A stretch of 35,011 nt of DNA from Legionellales bacterium (GTDB lineage Bacteria > Pseudomonadota > Gammaproteobacteria > JAHCLG01): contig JAHCLG010000027.1 of assembly GCA_026125385.1 (NCBI GenBank), positions 1 through 35,011 on the forward strand, read 5' to 3'. Position numbers and translations under genes: made by a program. Every line of letters starts with the position of its first letter. Position 1 is the stretch's first letter. Under the pieces are notes generated by a model. That model was not told the origin of the DNA. It did not search any database and was given only the letters and a program-made list of their open reading frames with translations. Of this stretch, positions 1 through 10,982 are shown piece by piece.

Positions 1-85
1 TGATGAAAGCCATAATCCTCCGCAATGCGGCGCGACAGCGTTCCCTTGCCCGCGGCAGCGGGGCCATCGATGGCGATTGTGAAAG

Positions 86-89
<4 letters not shown>
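1..89 (-). CDS. cmk: Cytidylate kinase, N-terminal part (cut by window edge)
   Basis: Phosphorylates CMP/dCMP with ATP in the cytoplasm. Only the first 29 codons are inside the window. They begin [17 protein letters not shown], with the P-loop GPAAAGKGT typical of bacterial CMP kinases at residues 9-17. The start ATG (87-89) overlaps the TGA of the upstream peptidase gene as ATGA, which suggests translational coupling. The order aroA - (small gene) - cmk on one strand is a common Rhizobiales arrangement, usually followed by rpsA. The gene is GC-rich and belongs to the alphaproteobacterial part of the contig. Confidence 0.9.
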
Positions 90-2351
<2,262 letters not shown>

Positions 2352-2525
2352 TCATCATCCCGTCTGAGAAACTATCATCGCGAGGTCTGCACGGCGCCTG
2401 CCCCAAGTTAGGCTTTGACAGGATTGCCCAAGACGATTATGGGGACCGGCTAATCATTTTACCGTTCAACGCGCCGGCCTCCCCCGGCCCCGCCGGAAAC
2501 ATACGGCACAGAGAAGGCTTTGACT

Positions 2526-2915
2526 GTGGCAAAAGCGGAACTCGGAACCAAACGCATCGATCCGGAAACCGGCAGGAAATTCTACGACCTGAACCGCGAT
2601 CCGATCGTTTCCCCCTATACGGGCAAGTCCTATCCGCTCTCCTTCTTCGAGGAAACGTCGGCGGCGGCTGTCCTCGAAAAGGATGAGGACGAGGACGTCA
2701 ACGAAGTCGATACGGAGAACACGGAAGTCGAGCTCGTTTCGCTCGAGGACGCCGACGAGGATGCAGCAGGCGGCGACGACCTGCCGGATCTCGGCGACGA
2801 CGACGTTGAGATCGACGGCGACGAGGACGACACGTTCCTCGAGCAGGACGAAGACGACGACGATGAGGACATGACCGGTCTCATCGGCGTGACCGGCGAC
2901 GAAGACGAAGCTTAA
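2526..2915 (+). CDS. FYDLN-type acidic protein (TIGR02300 family)
   Basis: A conserved alphaproteobacterial protein of unknown role. The N-terminal ~40 residues contain GTKRIDPETGRKFYDLNRDPIV, split here as GTKRID, then KFYDLNRDPIVSPYTGKSYP, which is the family signature. The rest is an extremely acidic, Asp/Glu-rich tail, probably disordered. GTG 2526 was preferred over TTG 2520 because a GAGAAGG ribosome-binding site ends 8 nt before it and the protein then begins MAKAELGTKR, as in rhizobial relatives. It is divergent from aroA and followed by a terminator and tRNA-Ala, the usual rhizobial neighbourhood. Confidence 0.88.
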   Translation: MAKAELGTKRIDPETGRKFYDLNRDPIVSPYTGKSYPLSFFEETSAAAVLEKDEDEDVNEVDTENTEVELVSLEDADEDAAGGDDLPDLGDDDVEIDGDEDDTFLEQDEDDDDEDMTGLIGVTGDEDEA

Positions 2916-2926
2916 GATTTTGATTT

Positions 2927-2968
2927 TCCGGCCGGTTTCAAAAAAATCGGCCGGATTTCATTTTTCGG
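2927..2968 (+). terminator. Rho-independent terminator after the FYDLN gene
   Basis: A GC-rich inverted repeat TCCGGCCG (2927-2934) and CGGCCGGA (2948-2955), with a 13-nt loop, is followed by a T-rich run (TTTCATTTTT). It lies 12 nt after the stop codon of the acidic protein gene. Confidence 0.75.
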
Positions 2969-3061
2969 CTTGCCATCTCCGGAGACCGGAAGTAATAAGC
3001 CGCCACACCGAACGGCAACGCCGCTTCGGTTCCCGGAAACCGGCTCCGCCGGACCCGTTAT

Positions 3062-3134
<73 letters not shown>

Positions 3135-3160
3135 GAAAAATGAGTGAATGGTTGAAGAAT

Positions 3161-3184
3161 GAAATATTTTTTAAAAAATATTTC
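3161..3184. repeat. Perfect 24-bp AT palindrome between two tRNA genes
   Basis: GAAATATTTTTT followed by its exact reverse complement, between tRNA-Ala and tRNA-Glu. In a tRNA-Ala/tRNA-Glu transcript this would form a 12-bp stem in the spacer, perhaps for processing. It is the first clearly AT-rich stretch after the junction. Confidence 0.6.
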
Positions 3185-3211
3185 AACATTCCATCATTAG
3201 TTAGAGTACAA

Positions 3212-3287
3212 GTCCCCATCGTCTAGAGGCCTAGGACATCGCCCTTTCACGGCGACAACAGGGGTTCGAATCCCCTTGGGGACGCCA
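3212..3287 (+). tRNA. tRNA-Glu (TTC)
   Basis: Cloverleaf with acceptor GTCCCCA/TGGGGAC, discriminator G and an encoded CCA (3285-3287). Anticodon stem TCGCC/GGCGA with loop CTTTCAC gives anticodon TTC. The T-arm contains GGTTCGAATCC. It is the first gene on the AT-rich side. Its 3' end is duplicated about 200 bp downstream. Confidence 0.95.
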
Positions 3288-3290
3288 TTT

Positions 3291-3358
3291 AAAAAAAAAT
3301 CCAACCTAATACAAGAGCAAAAGCGCAGCGCCTCTTGTATTAGGTTGGATTTTTTTTT
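3291..3358. terminator. 27-bp perfect hairpin flanked by A9/T9, terminator-like in both directions
   Basis: The left arm 3291-3317 (nine A, then TCCAACCTAATACAAGAG) and the right arm 3332-3358 are exact reverse complements, separated by a 14-nt loop. The T9 end immediately after the stem makes it a plausible bidirectional terminator for the tRNA transcript. Such length is more than a terminator needs and suggests a repeat element. Confidence 0.7.
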
Positions 3359-3400
3359 AACTTGTGTCACTATGGGATTGAACCCCTGATTAAGGTTTGA

Positions 3401-3468
3401 CAAAATCGCCGGGAGCGATTTTGAACGAGCGCAGCGAGCCCGGAGGGCGAGGCGCAGGAGGCGCCGAG
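3401..3468. repeat. Hairpin plus GC-rich GAGCGCAGCGAG segment inside the tRNA-Glu duplication
   Basis: CAAAATCGC (3401-3409) and GCGATTTTG (3415-3423) form a 9-bp perfect stem with loop CGGGA. A GC-rich tract follows (GAGCGCAGCGAGCC, then GGCGCAGGAGGCGCC). It is far richer in GC than its surroundings and looks like a dispersed palindromic repeat. Only one copy is seen here. Confidence 0.4.
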
Positions 3469-3469
3469 T

Positions 3470-3512
3470 AATCCCCTTGGGGACGCCATTTAAAAAAAAA
3501 TCCAATCTAATA
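3470..3512 (+). repeat. Second copy of the tRNA-Glu 3' end (att-like direct repeat)
   Basis: 43 bp identical, with one mismatch, to 3269-3311. It includes the last T-stem bases, the acceptor 3' strand, CCA and the first bases of the downstream hairpin arm. The offset is 201 bp. Duplicated tRNA 3' ends flanking a segment are the usual scar of tyrosine-integrase insertion, but no integrase is present. A simple tandem duplication would look the same. Confidence 0.75.
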
Positions 3513-3552
3513 GGGGTCATTATAATTTGAGATAATTCATCGGTTATTCTCG

Positions 3553-3626
3553 CGCCCCGAAGAGGAGTTGAACCTCTGACCTATCCCTTAGGAGGGGATT
3601 GCTCTATCCAACTGAGCTACCGGGGC
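3553..3626 (-). tRNA. tRNA-Arg (CCT)
   Basis: Read on the minus strand: acceptor GCCCCGG/TCGGGGC with discriminator G, D-arm TAGCTCAGTTGGATAGAGCA, anticodon stem ATCCC/GGGAT with loop CTCCTAA (anticodon CCT), and T-arm AGAGGTTCAACTCCTCT. CCA is not encoded. Confidence 0.93.
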
Positions 3627-3781
3627 AGAGCTGCTATTGTATAGTATTCAACAAGAAGGTACTATACCGCTCGCCAATGAAGATGCGGGATAAAAAGATG
3701 GCGAGTGGTTTATCTTTTTATTGATGAGCGTTGGGTATATGCTAACATTAGTGCAAATAGCAACGATAAATCGGGGACACT

Positions 3782-4288
3782 ATGATTCGTTTTAAATTAC
3801 CAACAGCAGAAGAAAAACAACAACTCATTGACCATTCCATCGAAGAATATGCGCAAGATTTATTTCGAGTAAAAGAATTTTCTACTCTGGAAGCGGCACG
3901 TAAAGGTTCGCGAGATGAAGTGATGGGGTATATTCATCAAGAAAAAAACCCCGACAATGATCGTATTTATTTAATTTATTCGGACGTTCTGCATGTGGGT
4001 TATATGTGGTTTAAAATGGAGCCACGTTATCATATCTCAGTGCTGCTCTATATTTATGTTTTTCCTAAATTTCGCCGGCATGGTTTTGCGCGTGAAGCCT
4101 TAAAACTTTTTGAAAAAGAATCGCGGGAATTGGGTGCGTTGCAAACGCAATTAGTGGCTTTTTTAGATAATCATTCGGCTGTCACTATGTATGAAAAAGC
4201 AGGTTACATTGGCGTGGAAGAGTTCACTTTATATAATGCACCCATCGATACTCGGCGCCGCATGGCGAAAATGTTAATCTCGTTATAA
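3782..4288 (+). CDS. GNAT family N-acetyltransferase
   Basis: 168 residues with the GNAT fold pattern. The acetyl-CoA pyrophosphate loop is RRHGFA at 98-103 (R-x-x-G-x-A), preceded by a beta strand ending YIYVFP. A later segment, NHSAVTMYEKAGY (130-142), is the usual C-terminal part of the domain. The substrate cannot be told from the sequence. The ATG follows TCGGGGACACT, a weak ribosome-binding site. It stands alone between tRNA-Arg on the opposite strand and the MFS gene, with 175 nt separating it from the latter. Confidence 0.85.
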   Translation: MIRFKLPTAEEKQQLIDHSIEEYAQDLFRVKEFSTLEAARKGSRDEVMGYIHQEKNPDNDRIYLIYSDVLHVGYMWFKMEPRYHISVLLYIYVFPKFRRHGFAREALKLFEKESRELGALQTQLVAFLDNHSAVTMYEKAGYIGVEEFTLYNAPIDTRRRMAKMLISL

Positions 4289-4463
4289 GTGCATTTGCAA
4301 GTCACTCTCCAATTTCTTACAGAAAATCTCTGAGTTTGCTCTTGTCAGCAAAGTTTAATGTGTTAACATAACTAGGTTTTCAAACTGGATGCACAAGCTT
4401 TGATTCAACTCTGTTTTCAACAATACGCAGCAATAAAACCACATCATGTGGATGGTATAAATT

Positions 4464-5774
4464 ATGTTAACACGCGATCTCACAGCGACTGCCAAATCTC
4501 CCTCGAACATGGGATTGCTGCCTATTATTATTTTTGGGCTAGCATTACTTTTTGATTTTTTCGGCTTCATGTTGCAAGTTGTGCCCTCAGTCATGGGCAA
4601 TTCATTAGTTAACGAATTAAAACTCAATGCCTTAAGCTTAAGCGCAATTACAGGTTGTTTTTTTTATGCCTATGCCGCCATGCAAATTCCAGTGGGTGTG
4701 CTGCTCGACAGAATAGGTCCTCGGCGTTTAATGACGGCCGCATTATTAACCTGTAGTGTGGGTGCCACATTATTTGCAGTCTCCCATCATGCTATTTTCT
4801 TGAGCATTGGTGAAATCTTGATGGGCATGAGTGCCGCGTTTGCTTATGTCAGCGTGCTATTTTTAGCCGTGAGATGGTTTCCGCCGGCTTCTTTCAGTTT
4901 ATTAGTAGGGATCACCGAACTCACCGGTGCCTTGGGCGCAATGGTTGGTCAAACCCCTTTACTTTATGTCATTAATCACATGGGTTGGCGCGATACGATG
5001 TTTGGTTTCAGCCTTATCGGCTTAATTTTATCAGTATTTGTCTTGTTAATTGTGCGCGACAAACCTGCTAGCATCGGCGCTCGACACGTACGGCGAATTT
5101 CTCAACATCCACTACGCCAATTGAAAAAAATATTAAGAAAAAATCAAATTTGGATTATTGGTTTAGTGGCGTTGCTACTATGGGCGCCGGTGATTTCATT
5201 TGGTTCATTATGGGGTGTGCCTTTTTTACAAGTCCATTATGGTATTTCTGCAACCTTGGTAACAAGCCTAACCACCTTAATGTGGTTAGGAACAGCCGTA
5301 GGCGCGCCGCTGATTGGTTGGCTTTCCATGCGCCTGCGTCGCCGCCAAATTCCTTTAATTGTTTATAGTATATTAGGCGCATTTTCAATTAGCGCATTAT
5401 TATACATGCCCGATTTAAATCCCGTATTAATCGGAATATTTTTATTCTGTTTTGGTTTAAGCGGATCGGGCACGTGTTTAAGTTTCGCTTTAATCCAAGA
5501 TCACATTCCGCAAAAGCAAATCGGTACCGCCATGGGCTTTAATAATATGATGGTGGTAGTGGGCGGCCCGGTTTGCCAATTATTAATCGGTTTAATTTTA
5601 CAACAAAGTTTTAGTGGCGAAATGCATCACGGTGTGCCAGTGTATTCCAGTGAAGATTATCAGCTAGCAATGTTGATTTTACCCGTGAGTTTTTTAGTTG
5701 CGGCATTGGTGAGTTTAATTTACTTAAAGCCCACTTATTGTCAAAAAGTATTTCGTCATAAACAGAATAAATAA
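4464..5774 (+). CDS. Major facilitator superfamily transporter
   Basis: 436 residues with about 12 hydrophobic segments in two six-helix halves separated by a basic loop near residues 198-225. The first half has the MFS motif-A-like loop GVLLDRIGPRR (about 78-88), and the second half has a related loop, GWLSMRLRRR (about 284-293). Inner-membrane secondary transporter of unknown substrate; the general look is of the organic-anion/UhpC-like branch often multiplied in Legionella and Coxiella. The promoter region holds a separated inverted repeat, GTGTTAACATAA near 4360 and TTATGTTAACAC at about 4462, plus the palindrome CCACATCATGTGG just upstream of the start. It is convergent with tamB. Confidence 0.9.
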   Translation: MLTRDLTATAKSPSNMGLLPIIIFGLALLFDFFGFMLQVVPSVMGNSLVNELKLNALSLSAITGCFFYAYAAMQIPVGVLLDRIGPRRLMTAALLTCSVGATLFAVSHHAIFLSIGEILMGMSAAFAYVSVLFLAVRWFPPASFSLLVGITELTGALGAMVGQTPLLYVINHMGWRDTMFGFSLIGLILSVFVLLIVRDKPASIGARHVRRISQHPLRQLKKILRKNQIWIIGLVALLLWAPVISFGSLWGVPFLQVHYGISATLVTSLTTLMWLGTAVGAPLIGWLSMRLRRRQIPLIVYSILGAFSISALLYMPDLNPVLIGIFLFCFGLSGSGTCLSFALIQDHIPQKQIGTAMGFNNMMVVVGGPVCQLLIGLILQQSFSGEMHHGVPVYSSEDYQLAMLILPVSFLVAALVSLIYLKPTYCQKVFRHKQNK

Positions 5775-5832
5775 GTAGAGGAGCACAAAAAACGATGAGC
5801 TACGCTGAGCGATAGTAGCATTGTCAACTCGC

Positions 5833-8800
5833 TCAATTTTCCAAAGAATAAAATAAATCTACTCCATGCCCCAAACTGTTTGTTTCTGCTTGCACCACCC
5901 AACGTTTTGATAAAGTATAGCGTGCGCGAAAAGTATTAATCGGTTGCAATAAACCAATGCTGTAATTGATGTATAATCTAGGGGTTAAATATTTCCCTAA
6001 GACTAAAGAAGTATTTTGAATTAAATTATCATTTTTATCGAGTTCAGAATCCGATTCCACACTAAGCTCATTTAAACCAAAAGCATTTTTTAATTGATCG
6101 GTCATGCCACCTAAACCCGCATCACCTAAATTTAAGGCAGAAACAGCGGTTAGCAAAGTTTGTTGATCAGCACGTGTCGCTTGATTGGCAGGGCGTCCGA
6201 CTAATAAATACGATAAAATATCGGCTTGAGTTAATCCTGAGGGTTGAGAAAAAAAGCTAACTACAGGTTTTTTTAAAGTATTTTGAACATTCACTCCAAG
6301 AATTAAGGTTGGAGTTTGCGAAACAAATAAATTAGCATTATTTAAATCTAATGCAGTTAAATTTAATTGTGAATTGGCGGCATCGGTATGGATAACTTTT
6401 ATTGCTTGAATATCAAGTCCAGGGTTGGTGATGGGGCCACCATTAAAAATTAATCTCCCGCGTTTTAAAATTAATTTTTGGCCGTAGGCTTTAAAATGTC
6501 CTTCTGTGGTTTTTAAATCACCGACGGCAGTGGTAATGGCGTTTTCATTATCAGTAATGGTAATTGCGCCATTGAGTTTGGCTTCAATGCCGCTGTATTT
6601 TAAATTCACATCATCACCTAATATTAATTTAATTTTACTGAATAATTGATACGGTATATTTTCGCTTTGTGGTTTTTGACGATTCACAATCACAATATCA
6701 TCGGCTACCATCGCCGCTGCTTTAAAATCATCCGGTAAAATGTTGGCTTTTGGAATAAAAATATTTCCAGTTAAATGCATGGAATTTTGTTTAATCGCAA
6801 TATCTAAATCCGGTGAGGCATAAATAGTGGCTTCTTGTAAATTACTCACTAGAACGTTTTTTCCCGTTAATTTTAGCTGCAGAGAAAAATCTCCTGGTTT
6901 CCATAGACCATTACCGGTAAGTGCTAAATTTCCTTGTTCCGATTTCACCCCCGCGGTTAATTGCAGATGCCCATCATTTTGCGTGCGTAAATGAATTCCA
7001 AGATCGCGAACTGTTAAGTTAAGACGGGGAATGTTTGCTTGGCGAATATTGAGTTTGAAATCACCTTCTGCAGTAGGATGAGCAAGCGTTCCTGCCAGAG
7101 TTAATTGCGAATTAATGTCGCCTTGAGGATTTTGTAGTTCAGGAATAAAAGCGGTTAACACCGCCAAATGAGTTAAATTCAGTTTAATATTTCCCGTTAA
7201 TGCTTGCTTGAGCGTGGGGATGCCTTGACCATGATAGCCAGGTAGCTTGAGATCTAATGTTAATGCTTCATTTTTACTAAAACGTAGATTACCCAGCGCA
7301 CTAAAATGCTGATCATCGAGATTAATGGTAAATTCCGAAGGAAGAATAGGCGTAGTAAACGCTTGCCCAAGTAATAAATAACGTAGCTCTCCTGGTGTGA
7401 GGCTTGCGGTTAATTTTCCACGTAATTGATTTTGATGATTGTGAAGATTTAACTGGAGATTAAATAAACTGGTTATTTTCGGTAATTGAGGAAAGAGCGC
7501 ATTTAAATCAAGATTTTTTAAACTGGTTGCAATTAACCAGTTACCATGATCCTGCCAATTTAATTGTAAACACATAGCACGGGAATGATGTTGCAAGCAG
7601 AATGGTGAAATACTCATGGCTTGCTGTGATATGTTAATCGTGGGTAAACGTGTGGCCTTCCAGATAGATTGCGTGGAATCTAGCCACTGTAATTGTTGGG
7701 TTTGTGCTTGCCATTGTTCCGCAGAATAGTGCCCTAACAGTTTTAAAACGAATTTTTGTTTTAAAGTTTGCAAATTAATCGCAAGCTGATGATTAGGCAA
7801 ATCACCGTGTCCTTGTAGTTTAGCATGATCGATCTGATGGTGATGGTAGTGAAGGTTATGAAATTCCGCCGTTAAAGTCTTAAGCGCTTTTTGACTAATA
7901 CTTATTTTTCCTGTTCCCGCGGCAATTCTAAGTGGAGGGATATGCAAATTATTCAAGTTAAATTCGCTATTGATACTAGGATTATCCCAAGTACCACGAA
8001 ATTGCCCATTAAACTGAATTGAGCCATAAGCATTAGCATAAATCGTTTGTAAATCGGGGATATGTGTTTGCCAACGTAAATGCCAATATTGAAATTTATC
8101 GCCACGTAAATCTAAAGTTGCTGAACCTAGTTGTAGTTTAGCATTTAAATTATGAATATTTTGATCGAGCCATGCTAGGCTAATCTGACTATTGAGGGGG
8201 TTCTGATTCAACTTTCCCGAGCCAGAAAGGGTGAGCTTGTTGATGTTATCGTCATTAAAGCCAGCAACTACCCAATTAGCATTTAATTTTCCCTGTAAGT
8301 AAGGCGCTATTTTTTCTAAGTCGAGATCGTGAGTGATTAAATTAAAGTGATACTGGAAATTAGATGTAAACAAAAAACTGCCTTGCAGGGCTAATTTATC
8401 TTCTTTTTTATTACCCAGTTGCGACGATAGGGTGAGTTTTTTATCGGTTCCTTGTAGTTGAATAATGCCCTTGTCAAATAATGCCTTGCCAAGAATGACT
8501 TGACTTGCAGACTGTAATGAATAGCGCGGATAATCCAATTGGAATTTAATTTTTCCTCGCTGGAGTTTTGCGATATTGTAATGCGCTTGTTCGAAATCAC
8601 TGGTTAACTCAAGGTGTTGATGATGGGCGAATAACGTGAGAGTAACCTTATCGAGATGAATATGTTGATCGACAATCACGTGCTCAATATGGGTTTTATG
8701 CAAATTAATTTCCCAGGGAATATTCATTTTTGTTGCGGGAGTGCTGGTGTCATTGTGATACTGAACATCTAACTTAGTCATGGTTAAAGGTGATAATGAA

Positions 8801-9075
8801 ATACGGCCTTTTAATAGTGCAAGCAGATGAATATGAACATGCGCGTCGTTAATCTTCACTGTGACAGAGGGATCATGATATTCAATATTTGCAATACGAA
8901 CTTTCCCGCCTAACATTCCCTGCGCATCACTTATCGATAAACTAGGCTCAATTTTGCCAACGACCCAAATCATCATAGTTAATCCAGGATTAGAATAGAT
9001 TAAAAATAAAAATAGAATTAAAAATAATAAAGGTATCCACAATAATTTATGAGTAAGGTAATGAAGTGCTTTCAT
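5833..9075 (-). CDS. tamB: Translocation and assembly module protein TamB
   Basis: A very long (1080-residue) inner-membrane-anchored periplasmic protein that partners TamA in outer-membrane assembly and, in the wider family, in lipid transport across the envelope. One N-terminal membrane segment (about 11-30) is followed by about 900 residues of alternating beta-strand pattern (AsmA/DUF490-type groove). The C-terminal region includes SYLLVGRPAN and ends KRWVVQAETNSLGHGVDLFYSLEN, typical of the TamB family (shown here as overlapping pieces RWVVQAETNS and GHGVDLFYSLEN). The start ATG overlaps the tamA TGA as ATGA, so tamA-tamB are translationally coupled. Length is slightly below E. coli TamB (about 1259). 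Confidence 0.93.
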   Translation of the reverse strand: MKALHYLTHKLLWIPLLFLILFLFLIYSNPGLTMMIWVVGKIEPSLSISDAQGMLGGKVRIANIEYHDPSVTVKINDAHVHIHLLALLKGRISLSPLTMTKLDVQYHNDTSTPATKMNIPWEINLHKTHIEHVIVDQHIHLDKVTLTLFAHHQHLELTSDFEQAHYNIAKLQRGKIKFQLDYPRYSLQSASQVILGKALFDKGIIQLQGTDKKLTLSSQLGNKKEDKLALQGSFLFTSNFQYHFNLITHDLDLEKIAPYLQGKLNANWVVAGFNDDNINKLTLSGSGKLNQNPLNSQISLAWLDQNIHNLNAKLQLGSATLDLRGDKFQYWHLRWQTHIPDLQTIYANAYGSIQFNGQFRGTWDNPSINSEFNLNNLHIPPLRIAAGTGKISISQKALKTLTAEFHNLHYHHHQIDHAKLQGHGDLPNHQLAINLQTLKQKFVLKLLGHYSAEQWQAQTQQLQWLDSTQSIWKATRLPTINISQQAMSISPFCLQHHSRAMCLQLNWQDHGNWLIATSLKNLDLNALFPQLPKITSLFNLQLNLHNHQNQLRGKLTASLTPGELRYLLLGQAFTTPILPSEFTINLDDQHFSALGNLRFSKNEALTLDLKLPGYHGQGIPTLKQALTGNIKLNLTHLAVLTAFIPELQNPQGDINSQLTLAGTLAHPTAEGDFKLNIRQANIPRLNLTVRDLGIHLRTQNDGHLQLTAGVKSEQGNLALTGNGLWKPGDFSLQLKLTGKNVLVSNLQEATIYASPDLDIAIKQNSMHLTGNIFIPKANILPDDFKAAAMVADDIVIVNRQKPQSENIPYQLFSKIKLILGDDVNLKYSGIEAKLNGAITITDNENAITTAVGDLKTTEGHFKAYGQKLILKRGRLIFNGGPITNPGLDIQAIKVIHTDAANSQLNLTALDLNNANLFVSQTPTLILGVNVQNTLKKPVVSFFSQPSGLTQADILSYLLVGRPANQATRADQQTLLTAVSALNLGDAGLGGMTDQLKNAFGLNELSVESDSELDKNDNLIQNTSLVLGKYLTPRLYINYSIGLLQPINTFRARYTLSKRWVVQAETNSLGHGVDLFYSLEN

Positions 9076-10904
9076 AAATCAGGTCCTACGGTAAATTGTA
9101 ACCGCCATTTTTTATTAAAGGGATCATGAATCGGTTTTGCTAAGCTTAATTCGATGGGTCCGACAGGTGTCACAAATACCAGACCTGCGCCGACAGCGCG
9201 TTTTAAATCGTTTAATTTAGGAAAATGATCTATGGCATTACCACTGTCGAGAAAAGTACTGATATACCATTTACCATAAATACGTTGTTGAGCTTCCGCG
9301 CTGCCTATTAATAAAAATGTCCCTGGTCCTAAATCTTCAAATCCATAGCCGCGTACCGAATTGGTGCCGCCTGCAAAAAAACGCATACTTAAAGGAAGAT
9401 TACGTGAATCTTTAACAGCAGTAAAACCCAGATTGCCGCGAAATAAAAATCGTGTGCCGTCCCAAGGGCTAATAATGAGTTTGCCCATTGTTTGAATTTG
9501 CGCAAAGCTGGTGCTTGATCCTAAATATTGCGCGCCTGCTAATGTGCTAATACTGATTTTTGAACCATTGGGTGAGTAGATAGGATCGCGCGCGTTTAAA
9601 TAAAAATAGGTTAAACTGGGATAGAGTGAATGAGTATGACGATTAATAAAATCTGCATTTTGATTAATATCTTGTTGATAGCTCAATGCAATGGTACGTT
9701 GCCAGTAAGTTGGGCTGGTGATATAACTCACACTGATTTTTTTTACGCGATTTTGAAAGGATTGTGGGCGCGAGTTTTCGACTACTCCTGAAATGGCGTA
9801 ACGTTCGGTTAAAGGATCGTTTCCTGGAATGGTATATTCAGTAATTAAACTGCTATTTTTTTGCGAGCCTTGAATTAATCCCTTAAATTGTTGGCCAGTT
9901 TTAGTGACGCGGCGAAAGTTAATTCCCAACGTGCCACGAATACCCGTATCCGTGCCATAGCCACCTCCGATCAGATATTGGCGAGCGGCCAGTGGTGCAA
10001 GCTGGATATTAACAGGAATAATCGGTTGATTGGGATTAATTTCTTCCGGGGTGACATTCACTTGCTGAAAAAAACCACTATTCACTAAATTTTGTTGCAA
10101 GCGAGTGACTTCTGAAGGTGAATAAGGATCGCCCGGTTTAAGCCAAATAAAACGCCGTAAAAAACGTTCTGAATAGGCACTTTGCTGAAAATGAAAATCC
10201 CCAAAATAATAACGTATTCCCGTATCAAACTGCAAAACAATGACTGCCGTGTGGGTATCGGTATTAACTTGTACTTCGCTGACGTGAAATTTTGCATGCA
10301 AAAAACCGCGTCGATTTGCCGCATCGGATAGGAGCTGTTTAGATTTTTCATAGTTTTCGCTATTAAAAACTTCCCCCACTTTAATCGGCAATCTTGCGCG
10401 TAAACGCTGCCATAGTGCTAAATTTGCTCCCTCACCACTGATCTTAACTTGTATTTCTCGGATAATCGTAGGCACTCCCGGGTCAATCGTAAAATTGGCG
10501 TGATAAAGATTCGGTGAAATACGCTGTAAGTGACTGGTTATGTGAGGGGTAAAATAACCATACGGTTGTAAAGCGATTTTAATGGCTTTATTACTATGCT
10601 CATACCAATATTGAATGAGATCGACATCTACCGGATTGCCATGACTGTTTTGAATGACTGTGAGGCTTTTACTGACATTTTTTAATAATGGATCTTGCAG
10701 TCCTTCGATATGATTGATTAACTGAATTGAAGTGGCTGAAGCAGGTAAAAATACGCTAAAGAAAAAGATAACGATGCCACTCGTTATCAGTAGCCATGAT
10801 GTTTGCTTCTTCGTTAAAATAGTTTGAAGAAAATGGGAAATGAGAATCCGCCATTCTATAATAGCGTTCTTGAGTTGAGTGATAATTGTTTTCCCCACAA
10901 CCAA
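9072..10904 (-). CDS. tamA: Outer-membrane translocation and assembly module protein TamA
   Basis: 610-residue Omp85-family protein. A hydrophobic segment (about 37-58, ending near PASATS) looks like the signal peptide. POTRA-like repeats cover about 60-305, and a C-terminal 16-strand barrel includes the conserved loop GGTNSVRGYGFEDLGP (lid/RGY motif) and the terminal strand WRLQFTVGPDL. There is no in-frame ATG near the N-terminus. The reading frame opens at TTG (10904) or GTG (10898), giving an unusually long, basic n-region before the signal core, so the true start is uncertain. It is the first gene of the tamA-tamB operon. Confidence 0.92.
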   Translation of the reverse strand: MVVGKTIITQLKNAIIEWRILISHFLQTILTKKQTSWLLITSGIVIFFFSVFLPASATSIQLINHIEGLQDPLLKNVSKSLTVIQNSHGNPVDVDLIQYWYEHSNKAIKIALQPYGYFTPHITSHLQRISPNLYHANFTIDPGVPTIIREIQVKISGEGANLALWQRLRARLPIKVGEVFNSENYEKSKQLLSDAANRRGFLHAKFHVSEVQVNTDTHTAVIVLQFDTGIRYYFGDFHFQQSAYSERFLRRFIWLKPGDPYSPSEVTRLQQNLVNSGFFQQVNVTPEEINPNQPIIPVNIQLAPLAARQYLIGGGYGTDTGIRGTLGINFRRVTKTGQQFKGLIQGSQKNSSLITEYTIPGNDPLTERYAISGVVENSRPQSFQNRVKKISVSYITSPTYWQRTIALSYQQDINQNADFINRHTHSLYPSLTYFYLNARDPIYSPNGSKISISTLAGAQYLGSSTSFAQIQTMGKLIISPWDGTRFLFRGNLGFTAVKDSRNLPLSMRFFAGGTNSVRGYGFEDLGPGTFLLIGSAEAQQRIYGKWYISTFLDSGNAIDHFPKLNDLKRAVGAGLVFVTPVGPIELSLAKPIHDPFNKKWRLQFTVGPDL

Positions 10905-10982
10905 TGAAAATCTCTACTTTAACCTGGTGATTATCGCAGTATACTGAACAACCCAGGTTGGTGAAAGTGCAATGCGCATAAA

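Noticed and set aside
2630-2884. Serine-rich open frame antisense to the acidic protein gene
   Set aside because: It is the direct shadow of GAC/GAG-rich codons read on the other strand.
3363-3395. Minus-strand sequence GGGGTTCAATCCC resembling a tRNA T-arm
   Set aside because: The stem pairs only partly and no other tRNA arms can be found around it. At most a degraded fragment.
3197-3520. 107-codon frame on the minus strand with an internal protein repeat
   Set aside because: It runs through tRNA-Glu, its duplicated end and the hairpin. The repeated peptide only reflects those DNA repeats.
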